Source: Ochromonadaceae sp. CCMP2298 | Lineage: Eukaryota > Sar > Synurophyceae > Ochromonadales > Ochromonadaceae | Assembly (NCBI GenBank): GCA_026770595.1 | Contig: MU634135.1 | Span: 1-15,258 of the forward strand | Direction: 5' to 3' | DNA length: 15,258 nucleotides | Shown here: one piece after another, positions 1 to 8,178 of the stretch | Layout: every line of letters starts with the position of its first letter | Numbering within the stretch: position 1 is the stretch's first letter | Translations under genes and position numbers: made by a program | Notes under the pieces: generated by a model | What the model was told of the DNA's origin: nothing | The model's input: the letters and a program-made list of their open reading frames with translations, nothing else | Database searches by the model: none

Positions 1-16
1 TTACAGGAACGCTTAC

Positions 17-117
17 CTTTCTTGAATGTCGGTGCCCGTTTTCCCTCGACGGGAGCACCCCAGAACATATCTTGCCCCACAGACCGCCGCCGCCGCCCCG
101 CCCGCGCTGTCACACAT
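17..117 (-). CDS. Possible first exon of a gene continuing off the left edge (partial)
   Basis: On the minus strand an ATG at 117 opens a 33-codon reading frame that runs into a good splice donor (AAAG|GTAAGC, exon end at 17, intron from 16). The peptide starts MCDSAGGAAAAVCG and is Ala/Gly-rich, then basic (CSRRGK). The frame is open well upstream as well, to 663, but that part overlaps the start of the PH-PEBP gene antisense and looks like a shadow. If real, this gene is divergent from the PH-PEBP gene and the two share the 118-594 interval as promoter. I do not recognise the protein, and the exon could be chance. The donor motif is the main support. Confidence 0.22.
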
Positions 118-594
118 CGCGATGTACTTCGCTGATGCATAGCCGTTCGAATGGGGCCAGCCACTAACTCCTATCGAGAGTGGTTCCCGAATTAGTGGTC
201 CTTGATCCTTTGGATCGACGGTTGGTGAACAAACATATGGGCAAATCATGAACCAAATTTGTACCCACTTCAACGTGCGATAAATAGAAGGTTTTCTACA
301 AAAAACGCCTAAAGTGAAACAAAACGCACCGAAAAACTGAAAAAGTTTGTCCGGCAAAAAACTTGTCGGTTTCGGGGGGCGGACATCGTGTTTGTGCGGC
401 AAAACCTGGTGGTGTGGACCAAGAATTTGAGGCCCAGCTGGATTTTGGTTAGTTTTTGCTTGGGATGCACGAGCCGGTGAGTTGCTTTTGGAATCTTCCT
501 GAGAGCCTCCGTGCACACAATCCAGCGAGAGGTGCAGCGTTGGACTTGACGAGCGCGTTGTGTGCCGCTCCGCCTTCGGCGCCAAACCGCCCCC
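118..594. other. Upstream region of the PH-PEBP gene
   Basis: I see no supportable gene in this stretch. It holds an A/T-rich patch with repeated AAAAAC words (about 296-365) and then a more GC-rich segment leading to the ATG at 595. Nine to seventeen bases before that ATG lies GGCGCCAAA (578-586), which matches the general E2F-type site TTTSSCGC on the reverse strand; a single match of this length is weak evidence. The reading frame of the downstream gene is open a little upstream of 595 (from a GTG at 562), but 595 is the first ATG. Confidence 0.4.
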
Positions 595-3548
595 ATGTCC
601 GGCTTTAATCATGATGGGGAGGTGGTGCACAAGTACCTCGATGGTTTCCGCGGCGCCTTGCACCGCAAACTCCCATCGAATAACACATGGAAACCTCGTT
701 TCTTTGTGCTGGAAAACAAGAAACTTCGGGGATACAAAGACAGCTCTCTTGCTAAACTGATTGGAGATTTAGTCGTCAACAGCGACACCACAGTTTACGA
801 TATGAAGGGCGAGGAGGATGGTCGCACGAACTTTTTCTATGTGAAGGGTTCGTCAGACGATGTACTCTATCTGTCTGCCGACACGCCTGAGGAGAAGGCA
901 GTCTGGATGGAGGCGATATTCGACGCTGTCAGTAACGGCTTCAAGGTCATTTCACAGCCGAAGCTAAAGTTAGGAGAATTCATTCCGCGTTTCGATCTCC
1001 AGGTCACGTACCGCAACGAGGCAGGCCTGCTGAAGGTGAACAACGGGAACAACGTCAAGCCCAGTCAAGTCCAGAAACATCCCCAGATAGCTTTCCGGTC
1101 GGGCAGCGGAACGGAGTCCTGCTGCACTCTGATGATGTTCGACCTCGACTCCATTCACACCAACGTCGACAACCGAGTCGCGTATCTACAGTGGGCAGTC
1201 GTCAATATCACCGGAGCAGACATTGGAGCTGGACATGAGGTCACCGCGTACGAAGGTCCTTTACCGGATTACAACTCCGGCACGCATCGGTACTTCTTCC
1301 TGGTCTTCGACCAGACGTCGCCTTTCGCTCCCGCTGCGATGAAAGAGGTGGAGCAGCTGGTGAGCATCAGGCAGGAATTTTCCTACATCGCTTTCATGAA
1401 GCAGTTTCAGTTGGATGAGCCAATTGGGATCAATGGTTTCTATTCTCAGTGGGATGAGTCGTGTGACGCACTGCACGCGGCGAAAGGGTACTCACCCCCT
1501 AGCATGTTTATGTCACCCGCGCAAGCCGAGGCCGCTCGCATCGACCGGCTGTATCGCGAGAGGAAGGAGCTCTACCTAACAATGAGTCTCGTGGACATCT
1601 TCGCATCAATGGACATAACTCACTCGAAGGTTCCATCGCTGGAGCTCACTGTTGAGTACGACGGCGGCCACTTCGCCTTCGAAGGCCACAAAATCGAGGT
1701 GAAGTTCTGCACCGAGGCGCCTACCGTGTCTTACGACCCACACACGCCTGATTCGCTCTACACTCTCTTAATCGTCGACCCCGACGCGCCCTCCCGTATG
1801 AAGCCCACTGAGCGCGAGTACGTACAGTGGATGGTGGTGAATATCAAGGGGGATAATGTGGAAGGGGGCCAGATCGTTCTGCCATATCAGGGACCCTCGC
1901 CTCCGCACAAGTCCGGGCTGCACAGATACGTCATCCAGCTGTACAAGCAGAATGGAGAATTCAACGCGAGGCAGATAGAGGATACTGGGAAGTTCTTCCA
2001 AACCCGATCCGGCCTGAGTGGTTGCGAGTGGGTGCGCCAGCAGGGCCGCGCTCTGGTGGATGTCCCCTGCGGGATTGAGGTATTCTTGTCGGAATGGGAC
2101 AAGTCGGTGGACGCGCTGCACGAAGCTATGGGGTATAGTCCCCCCGAGCAGTACCAATCGCCATCGCAGGCTCGGGCCATTCTTGCAGCGCAGGTAGCGA
2201 ATTCCTCGAACTCTCTTGGCGTGCCTGTGAGAACTCTATCGGCGTTCGACGAAAGGAGGAAGAAGATCTTAGAAGCGCAGGATCTGTTCAATGCTCATGT
2301 GTCCACCACAAAGACCCTCAAGGATCAGAGTTTCTTCGAGGCAGAGGATGAGGACGTCCCTAGCGATGTGCCCCTACCTGTGGTGAAGAAGAGGGTCTCG
2401 ACTACCCCCAGGGGGCCGATGTCCTTCACAGGCTCAGCTAAGGTCATCGATGCTTCCAATGCGGGTGCTGCGACTATGATGGACGAGGCGAAATCGGATG
2501 CAGATGTTTTGAACAACTTGGCGTCCCCGGAAAATGACATTCAGGTCGTGCAGGAAAAGACGCAGAGCAAATCTGAAAGTACTGATCGGCGTGATAAACA
2601 CTCAGAAACGAAGGAGGAAACCAGGACAGTGGATGTGAGTGAGGAGCAGGAGGACGAATTTGAGGGTGAGGGTGGCGAGGAGGTTTTGCAGCAGCTCCAG
2701 TGGCAGATGGAAGAGCGGAAACAAGTAGCTGCCGAGAAGCAGCAGAAGCTGATCGAGGACAGCCAGAGAGCATTTGAAGAGCAGAAGGAGGCAGCGAGGG
2801 AACAGCAGGATTCGTATACGCGCCAGCATGAGGACAGCGTGGACAGACTGGCCGAGACCCATGCGCCCCTTGTTGCTCCTTTGTTGAAGCAGAAGAGTGA
2901 ATCTAGCCCCCAAAAGAACAAGCCTAACGCGGCCAATCTGTGCCAACTATTCGGAGTGCAGACTCTCAGCATATTTGACGCAGGTATGTTTTGGAATTTG
3001 AACCCTGTGCCGGAATATTTTACTGACGAACCTTTCCTACCCATTCGCAGAGATCATGAAAAAGAAGTTCACTGGTGACAACTCGTCAAAGGATTCATAC
3101 GTATGGATTACGCCACGAACCAAGTCGTTGCATTGGTACAGCCGCAGTATTATATGCCCTCCTGTGCGCTGTACTACCAATCGTCTCACCCTCCTTCTGC
3201 CACACTCTTGTAGGGGCAAGTCGAAAGGAGATGCGAAGAAGTCGAAGTTCATCCTGCTCGACCCCCTCGGAGCCGATCCTGCCGAACTGCCGCTAGGAGA
3301 CCCGAAGGGAATCTTGAAGCGTGTGCGCAACAGCGGCGCTAACCTACTGGTCACGACGGAGTCCGGTGAAACCCTGGAGCTTAAGGTAAAATATACGATT
3401 CCCTCGCCGTCTAAAGTCGTCGCCTTATTTCGCTAACTTGTTGCTTTATTTCTTTGCTTCTGTGCAGTTGAGCACGGGCGGTGACCCCCCTGCTTCGAAG
3501 CGTGCTCTGGATTGGACTAAAGCAATTAAGGCATTCTCCCCGTCATAG
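595..3548 (+). CDS. PH - tandem PEBP - coiled coil - PH domain protein, 908 aa
   Basis: Four exons: 595-2983, 3051-3135, 3214-3385, 3468-3548. Introns of 67, 78 and 82 nt have donors GTATGT, GTACAG and GTAAAA and AG acceptors, and the frame closes exactly at TAG 3546-3548. Residues about 10-116 form a PH domain (WKPRFFVLE near 32-40, the conserved helix Trp at 104). Two phosphatidylethanolamine-binding-protein (PEBP) domains follow, about 122-290 and 325-505. The second has DPDAPSR (395-401), VVNIKG and GLHRY (441-445). The first is degenerate (DLDSIHT) but keeps GTHRY. Each PEBP ends in a matching module (F.S.WD.S.DALH.A.GYSPP), so the duplication extends past the core. Residues 580-760 are acidic, then Gln/Glu-rich coiled coil. 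The C-terminus, built over four exons (YVWITPRTKSLHWGK, LDWTKAIKAF), resembles a second PH domain of the Mcp5-like type. PEBPs bind phospholipid head groups and regulate kinases; PH domains target membranes. A membrane-lipid adaptor is my inference. Confidence 0.88.
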
Positions 3549-3603
3549 AAGGTTTTTTAGAAGAGAGTTAAACGATGGGGCTACACGATGGGTTCTTTAT
3601 TTC

Positions 3604-3630
3604 TGTTTTGTTAGAGTATTTAACAAAACA
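3604..3630. repeat. Perfect 10-bp hairpin between convergent 3' ends
   Basis: TGTTTTGTTA (3604-3613) and TAACAAAACA (3621-3630) are perfect inverted repeats around a 7-nt loop. They sit in the 109-bp gap between the stop of the PH-PEBP gene (3548) and the stop of the PhoD-like gene (3658, opposite strand), so the hairpin would be present in both 3' untranslated regions. A role in 3'-end formation is possible but not shown by the sequence. Confidence 0.45.
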
Positions 3631-3657
3631 ATGGGACGAACTTGGCCTTCAGTTGAA

Positions 3658-4959
3658 TTATCTGCTCTTAGCTAGATTCTTTTCCTTCCTACGCCTAGAA
3701 ATGAGTAGCGTAATAGAGTACGAAGCGACGAATATGAGAAACAGGACGAGAATCTGGACTGGCACTGGGAGCACGGGAAAGCTAGGATAGTCCACAGAAA
3801 CAATTTTTCCATTGATGCTCTGGCCCAGTAGCACTGTGTGGGTAAGAACAGGCGCCGCCGTCTCCACAGACCTAACACTGAACTCCATCGCTCGTCGTAC
3901 GTTATCTGGCCGTGATTCGATCGTGCCGAAGTTTTTGCCGAAAAACACAGCTCCAGGTATCCGGTGTAGGGAGAACACCTGCATCATGAAGGGGCACAAA
4001 TACTTATTCACGATACCATCGGCGCACGTGTGCGTCAGGCCTGATGAAGTCACCTCCACCCACTCTCCTTCAGAGCCGTCGGAGCGGGTGAACCGCGCCC
4101 TGGACAGCTCCCCCAGGTGCACATCCCCAGACAGAAATGTCAAGCCCTTCGGGTCTACGTCCTGCAGTAGCTGGAACAGCCTGCGCTTCTCTGCAGGGAA
4201 ATGGCCCCACGACTCGAAAACAGGATTCGTCGTGAGCACCTGCACGCTAGAAATGATCACGTTCACTTCTGCGGTGGAGGAGCGCAAGGAGTCCTCGAAG
4301 TGCTGCCACTGCTCTGGCCCAAGCATATTTCCCTGATGCCTCTGCCCCCATCCCAGAAGAGTGTATGAAACTCGAAGCGCAGATGCTATTAGTGCGGAGC
4401 CCTTCATGTGCACCTCGCCGATAGATCTAATCCAGTGGTTGTCTCGCTGCGACCTGGTGTCTAGAAAGTAGAACCTCGCCATCGTGCCTCCGATGCTGAG
4501 ATCCAGGTGGTGGTACAGGCCAAGTCGCTCGTTGTACTCCGTAAAGTTCGATCGACCTCGCGCAATGAAGCTCGCATATTCACGCTGGCGAGCTTCCTTC
4601 TCGGGGGCGTGCTTGCCTCCGTCATTCACACCAAAATCATGGTCATCCCACACTCCGTCAACTGTCACGCCCTCCTCGAAACTTTCATAAAGAGGGTTGC
4701 TGATCAGGGATGCGTACGCTTTTCGCAACTTCTCCACTGAGTTGCCCTTGGCATACACTGCGTCCCCAGTCCAAATCCAGTGAGATGGTTGGAGGGAAGA
4801 AATTGTTGCCCAATGCTCCTGGGGCTTGTCCTGCCTGTTGCATGAGCCGAACGCGACAGGTCTTGCTTCCCGCCTGTCCATTGACGACATCACAACTGTT
4901 TGCCCGCCTTCAGAGTCCACGAGAACAGTCGCCTTCAAAGAAAGATCACCTGCTGCCAT
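3658..4959 (-). CDS. PhoD-like metallophosphatase with C-terminal membrane anchor, 433 aa
   Basis: A single-exon gene. The ATG at 4959 is the first after an in-frame TAA about 30 nt upstream. PhoD-family landmarks are in order: FGSCN (37-41, Cys is the family's iron ligand), WTGDAVY (63-69), WDDHDFG (104-110), FLDTR (165-169), GPEQW (214-218) and SGDVHLGE (277-284). These supply the metal-binding Asp/His/Asn set of alkaline phosphatase D / phosphodiesterases. Residues about 399-420 are a hydrophobic helix followed by SRRRKEK. No N-terminal signal peptide is visible, unlike bacterial PhoD, which is Tat-exported. A tail-anchored protein with a cytosolic catalytic domain would fit, unless a signal-encoding upstream exon has been missed. 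The substrate (phosphomonoester or diester) cannot be read from sequence. The gene is convergent with the PH-PEBP gene and divergent from the GT25-like gene. The family assignment is firm. Confidence 0.9.
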   Translation of the reverse strand: MAAGDLSLKATVLVDSEGGQTVVMSSMDRREARPVAFGSCNRQDKPQEHWATISSLQPSHWIWTGDAVYAKGNSVEKLRKAYASLISNPLYESFEEGVTVDGVWDDHDFGVNDGGKHAPEKEARQREYASFIARGRSNFTEYNERLGLYHHLDLSIGGTMARFYFLDTRSQRDNHWIRSIGEVHMKGSALIASALRVSYTLLGWGQRHQGNMLGPEQWQHFEDSLRSSTAEVNVIISSVQVLTTNPVFESWGHFPAEKRRLFQLLQDVDPKGLTFLSGDVHLGELSRARFTRSDGSEGEWVEVTSSGLTHTCADGIVNKYLCPFMMQVFSLHRIPGAVFFGKNFGTIESRPDNVRRAMEFSVRSVETAAPVLTHTVLLGQSINGKIVSVDYPSFPVLPVPVQILVLFLIFVASYSITLLISRRRKEKNLAKSR

Positions 4960-5187
4960 ATGGCACTGCTGTTGTTATCGAACTCTTGTTGTTATCGAAT
5001 TCTTGATGAGAGAAAGTCATCAAGAATTCGATAACAACAAGAATTTGATAACAACAAGAATTCGATAACAACAGCTAGCAGCAGCAGACACAGAGTCTGC
5101 AGCTCATCTCCTCAACTACAAGAGGCTGCCTACCTGACTGGCTGCACTGCTGGCCCGAATCTGTGGGGCAACGAACGAAATCTCGAG
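4960..5187. promoter_or_regulatory. Shared divergent promoter of the PhoD-like and GT25-like genes
   Basis: Only 228 bp separate the two divergent start codons, so both core promoters and 5' untranslated regions must lie here. The left half is almost entirely the 17-bp-repeat hairpin (separate entry). The right half, about 5073-5187, is unremarkable apart from short GCAGCAGCAG and CTGGCTGCACTGCTGG tracts. I see no clear TATA box in either direction. The regulatory call rests on geometry, not on a recognised motif. Confidence 0.5.
4971..5072. repeat. Hairpin of 17-bp tandem units (2 copies left, 3 copies right)
   Basis: The right arm carries three tandem copies of AAGAATTCGATAACAAC (5022-5038, 5039-5055 with one C-to-T change, 5056-5072). 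The left arm carries two copies in inverse orientation (4971-4987 with one change, 4988-5004). The arms meet as GATGA (5005-5009), a 7-nt loop GAGAAAG (5010-5016) and TCATC (5017-5021). The stem is therefore 39 bp with two mismatches, plus one unpaired extra unit. It begins 12 nt upstream of the PhoD-like ATG, so it is probably transcribed in that gene's 5' untranslated region. It could be a MITE remnant or a regulatory structure. Confidence 0.85.
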
Positions 5188-6527
5188 ATGCATCTGTCAT
5201 GCATCTCGCTAATGGCTCTGTGCTTGATTCAGTCCGGAACGGCGAACAATGCCGTAGATGAGTGCACGTATACGCAACGCAGTTCTGCTCCTGAGGTTTA
5301 TTACATTAACATGGATCGTAGTGTGCAAAGGCGCAGGAATATCGAAAAGCATTTGGACGACGTCAGACTGCGGCACCACCGTGTTCGTGGCTTGACGCCC
5401 CAGGAGATCTACATCCCAGATGACATCGAGAGCACATGGTCGACAGGCGCCTGCAAGCTTTCTACTGAATGGACTCCACCGGACAAACTTAGCGAACATT
5501 TCAATCTAACTTCACCTCACCTGCATCACTCGGCCTACGTTTCTGCCCTTTGTGGAAGAGGGAGGGGGAAGAATACGCCGAAGGAACTGGGTTGCACCGC
5601 AGCACATCTAGGTAACTGAACTTACGCGATGCTTCCTCTACAATGGCGGCCGCAATTAACCCTCCACAACTGTGCATTTGTACTCTAGTTGCGATGAAGC
5701 AGGCAGTCTATTCCACGACAGCGCGAAGCAGATACGCGCTTGTTGTTGAGGATGATGTCTACTTTCCGTTTGATATCGATTTCGAGTCGCTTGCCGCCTC
5801 CGCCCCTAAAGGATTTGGCATTCTGCAGCTGTTCAACTCCAACGAGGGGTCGATGAAAGCCACCTGGGACCGCTACAAAGCGAACAACAACTACGTGTGG
5901 GTCAAGCGGCATCCCTTGAAGTACTTCGACTTCTGGTCTACGTGCGCCTACCTCATCGACCGAGTGGTCATGAAGGCCGTCATCGACAAAGTCGTGGTAG
6001 AGAAATCCGGCTGGCTCGATTTCAAAATAATTGCTGGCTTTAACAACCCATGCGTACCTAAGCAGTGCTGTGCCCCAGGTGAGAAGCACACAGTCAACGA
6101 AGCGCCCGTTCAGTATACTTACTCAATATCTGCTATCCCGGTATCTTACTTTGAATATGCAGGGACGGACGATTACGTTCTAAGCCCGCCTTGCGTGTGG
6201 GCGCCGCGCGGTTATCAGGCGGATTCGTTCCTTTACGCCATGACCACTACCTACATGCTGTCGGTCCCAATCATATCGAACGGGTGAGTCCAGTAGATGA
6301 TGGTCTCGATGTTCGCTTATCCTTTTACTGATTCAATGTCACGTATATCTCTCAGGCTGGGCGGGAATGAAAGCACGTTTCACCAAAACCATGTGGAGTT
6401 GGTTCATCGGAAATCGTTCCAGCGACAGCGCGGCTACATAAATGAGATGATATCACAGAATGTGAAGACACCACCGTTTCTTCTACCCGCCTGCAGTAAT
6501 AGAATGTTAGACGTTAATCTCCTTTAG
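5188..6527 (+). CDS. GT25-like glycosyltransferase with signal peptide, 396 aa
   Basis: Three exons: 5188-5611, 5689-6283, 6356-6527. Introns are 77 and 72 nt (donors GTAACT and GTGAGT, acceptors CTAG and TCAG); the frame closes at TAG. Residues 1-20 (MHLSCISLMALCLIQSGTA) look like a cleavable signal peptide or short signal anchor, so the enzyme should enter the ER/Golgi. The core resembles glycosyltransferase family 25 (LPS and collagen beta-galactosyltransferases): YYINMDRSVQRRRNIEKHL (38-56), a HHRVRGLTP segment, KELGCTAAHL just before intron 1, and ALVVEDDVYF after it. The EDD (162-164) is the likely nucleotide-sugar/metal motif. The C-terminal exon (GGNESTFHQNHVE) completes the fold. The length is near that of a single GT25 domain. 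Donor sugar and acceptor are unknown. It is divergent from the PhoD-like gene and convergent with RWDD1 (84-bp gap). Confidence 0.85.
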
Positions 6528-6611
6528 AGCAAAGAACGATCGCTATTGTTAATATACAAAGAAACAGACATGAAATGCAACGAATAGAGTATCTACTCGC
6601 GGTGGTACATC

Positions 6612-7758
6612 CTAATCATCATCGTCATCGTGGTCGGCGCTTTCTTCTTCAGGGTCGTACTCATCATCATCATCATCATCGTCATCTTCATCTTCGTAGT
6701 CCATGTCTTCGAACTTCTTCCCAGCGACATCCTTGAACACTTCCCCGTCGTAGTTATCGTCCAAATCCGCATCAGGGTCTTCTTCCACTACACCCGCACT
6801 GCTTCCTTGCTGCATCGCGAGGAGGAAGAACTGTTTCCCGGTGGGGCGGCCATCGGCGTGTAATTTGATGGGCTGTTCTATGAGAGCCTGCAGAGCCTCC
6901 GCTTCGCTCTTCATTGCAGAGACAGTGAATTCAGCCCCTTCGATCACATTCCCATCGCCATCGCGGGCTGCCATTTCGGCGTCGAAAGACCGCTTCCAGG
7001 CCATGAAGGACTCCACGGTGACAGCGACCCCCGCCTGCCTCTTCCGAATCCTCTCCAGTTCTTCGGGATCAATGCTATTTTTGTCGTTGAATTCAGAGTC
7101 AGCTGCTTCTATCCTAGCTTCCTTATCATCCACCTTCCTCTTATCCGTCTCCTTTTGCTGCATACGACGCATCATTTCTGCGGTCAGTACGGTGGTTCCG
7201 TTAGCTTGGTACATCAATCGATCGCAACGAGTAAATAACACAGTGCGTCCAGTAAATAACACAAAAGGTGCCACGGAGTATATTGAAAATTATACCTGAG
7301 TACATGGAACCATCTTGCCCTTCATGATTATTCTCGATTAGCCATTCCTTCACAGCTTCAGCCACTATGAATGCACACGCCATGCCGGTGTTTTCCTCGG
7401 CTGCTCTCTCAGCCAGGCCTTGCAATTCTCCGAGCTGGCCGTCGCTCAGACCCTTCTCTCGCACAATCTTTATGGTAAGCGGCGCCTCCGAAGGGTACGA
7501 TTCGGACATTTCGCAGACCAGAGAGACCATCACTAACAATGGCAGCGCAACAATGGGGGTGGGGTCGGTAAGATCAAAGTACCTTGCTCTCTACCTGCAC
7601 GGTGCAGCGGTGCATTTCTTACCATGGTTATCCTGTCCATCGGGGTCAGGCCTCAGCAGGATCTTGAATCGCGTGTCGCTTTCCAGTTTCTCGAACTCCG
7701 ATGGATAGATTGACGCCAAGACTTCCAGCTCTTCCGCCTGCTCATCTAAATTGCTCAT
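6612..7758 (-). CDS. RWDD1: RWD domain protein RWDD1/Gir2 (DFRP2), 321 aa
   Basis: Three exons on the minus strand: 7758-7623, 7532-7296, 7204-6612. Introns are 90 and 91 nt (donors GTAAGA and GTATAA; acceptors TTAG and CAAG, the second lacking a strong pyrimidine tract). Residues 1-120 are an RWD domain (LDEQAEELEVLASIYPSEF, then YPSEAPL). A DFRP-type segment follows (GVAVTVESFMAWKRSFDAEM, 183-202), then GKQFF (247-251). The tail is very acidic with runs of eight and five Asp, encoded by TCATCATC-type repeats at about 6615-6690. The family binds and stabilises the DRG2/Rbg2 GTPase and links to Gcn1 on ribosomes, so a cytosolic translation role is expected. At 321 aa it is longer than the roughly 240-aa animal protein; extra sequence lies between the RWD domain and the acidic tail. 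The family call is secure, and the intron 2 acceptor is the least certain point. Confidence 0.88.
7230..7263. repeat. 13-bp direct repeat inside RWDD1 intron 2
   Basis: AGTAAATAACACA occurs at 7230-7242 and again at 7251-7263, separated by 8 bp, both inside the intron 7205-7295. It looks like a small local duplication. Its period of 21 bp does not affect the coding sequence. Confidence 0.7.
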
Positions 7759-8178
7759 CCTTGTGCTGTGGCTCGGGCGATGAAGACTGCAGTGCTTGGA
7801 GCAGTGAGGATCTCTCTCACCTTCTATCGGGCGGGGCTACGAGAACTGCTGAATCCACGCAACAGCAGCAAATGGGCAGCAGATGTCCAAACTGCATTAA
7901 TCTGTGTACATCATCCGCATCCCCGATCAACAGATCAAAGAGAGCTCACTTTCAACTTTATGTGGATGGAACCAGGCAAAGCGCCAATTCATGGTAATTT
8001 GGCAGTAGTAAACCTCCAATAGCTCATCTAAAATAGATTCATATAGATTTGTTATATAATTTTAGTAAAGTAATTGGTATATTGCACATCGGTGTAGTGC
8101 AATAAAAAACATAAGTATGTGTGAAATGAGTGATTTTGAGGTTTGAGCCGACTTTTATCAATTTCGGCGCCTTTCCTT
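7759..8178. other. Gene-poor stretch upstream of RWDD1
   Basis: I see no gene I can name. A plus-strand frame starting at an ATG at 7780 (80 aa, MKTAVLGAVRISLTFY...) ends at 8022. About 60 bp later a 7-bp hairpin (ATTGCAC 8081-8087, GTGCAAT 8097-8103) overlaps an AATAAA (8101-8106), the classical poly(A) signal. That combination is compatible with a tiny gene divergent from RWDD1, but the peptide matches nothing I know and starts only 21 bp from the RWDD1 ATG. From about 8025 the DNA turns A/T-rich and leads into the foldback element. Confidence 0.35.

Noticed and set aside
13-663. 216-codon minus-strand open frame across the start of the PH-PEBP gene
   Set aside because: Low-complexity, overlaps the PH domain exon antisense and has no recognisable domain. 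Only its last 101 bases, next to a donor, were kept as a doubtful exon.
2474-3044. Ser/Cys- and Leu-rich minus-strand frames opposite the coiled-coil part of the PH-PEBP gene
   Set aside because: They are antisense shadows of Glu/Gln/Lys-rich coding sequence, whose complement reads as Leu/Phe/Ser.
3147-3213. Donor at 3147 (GTATTA) for intron 2 of the PH-PEBP gene
   Set aside because: It leaves the reading frame wrong for the next exon. The donor at 3136 (GTACAG) restores the frame and joins HW to GKSKGD.
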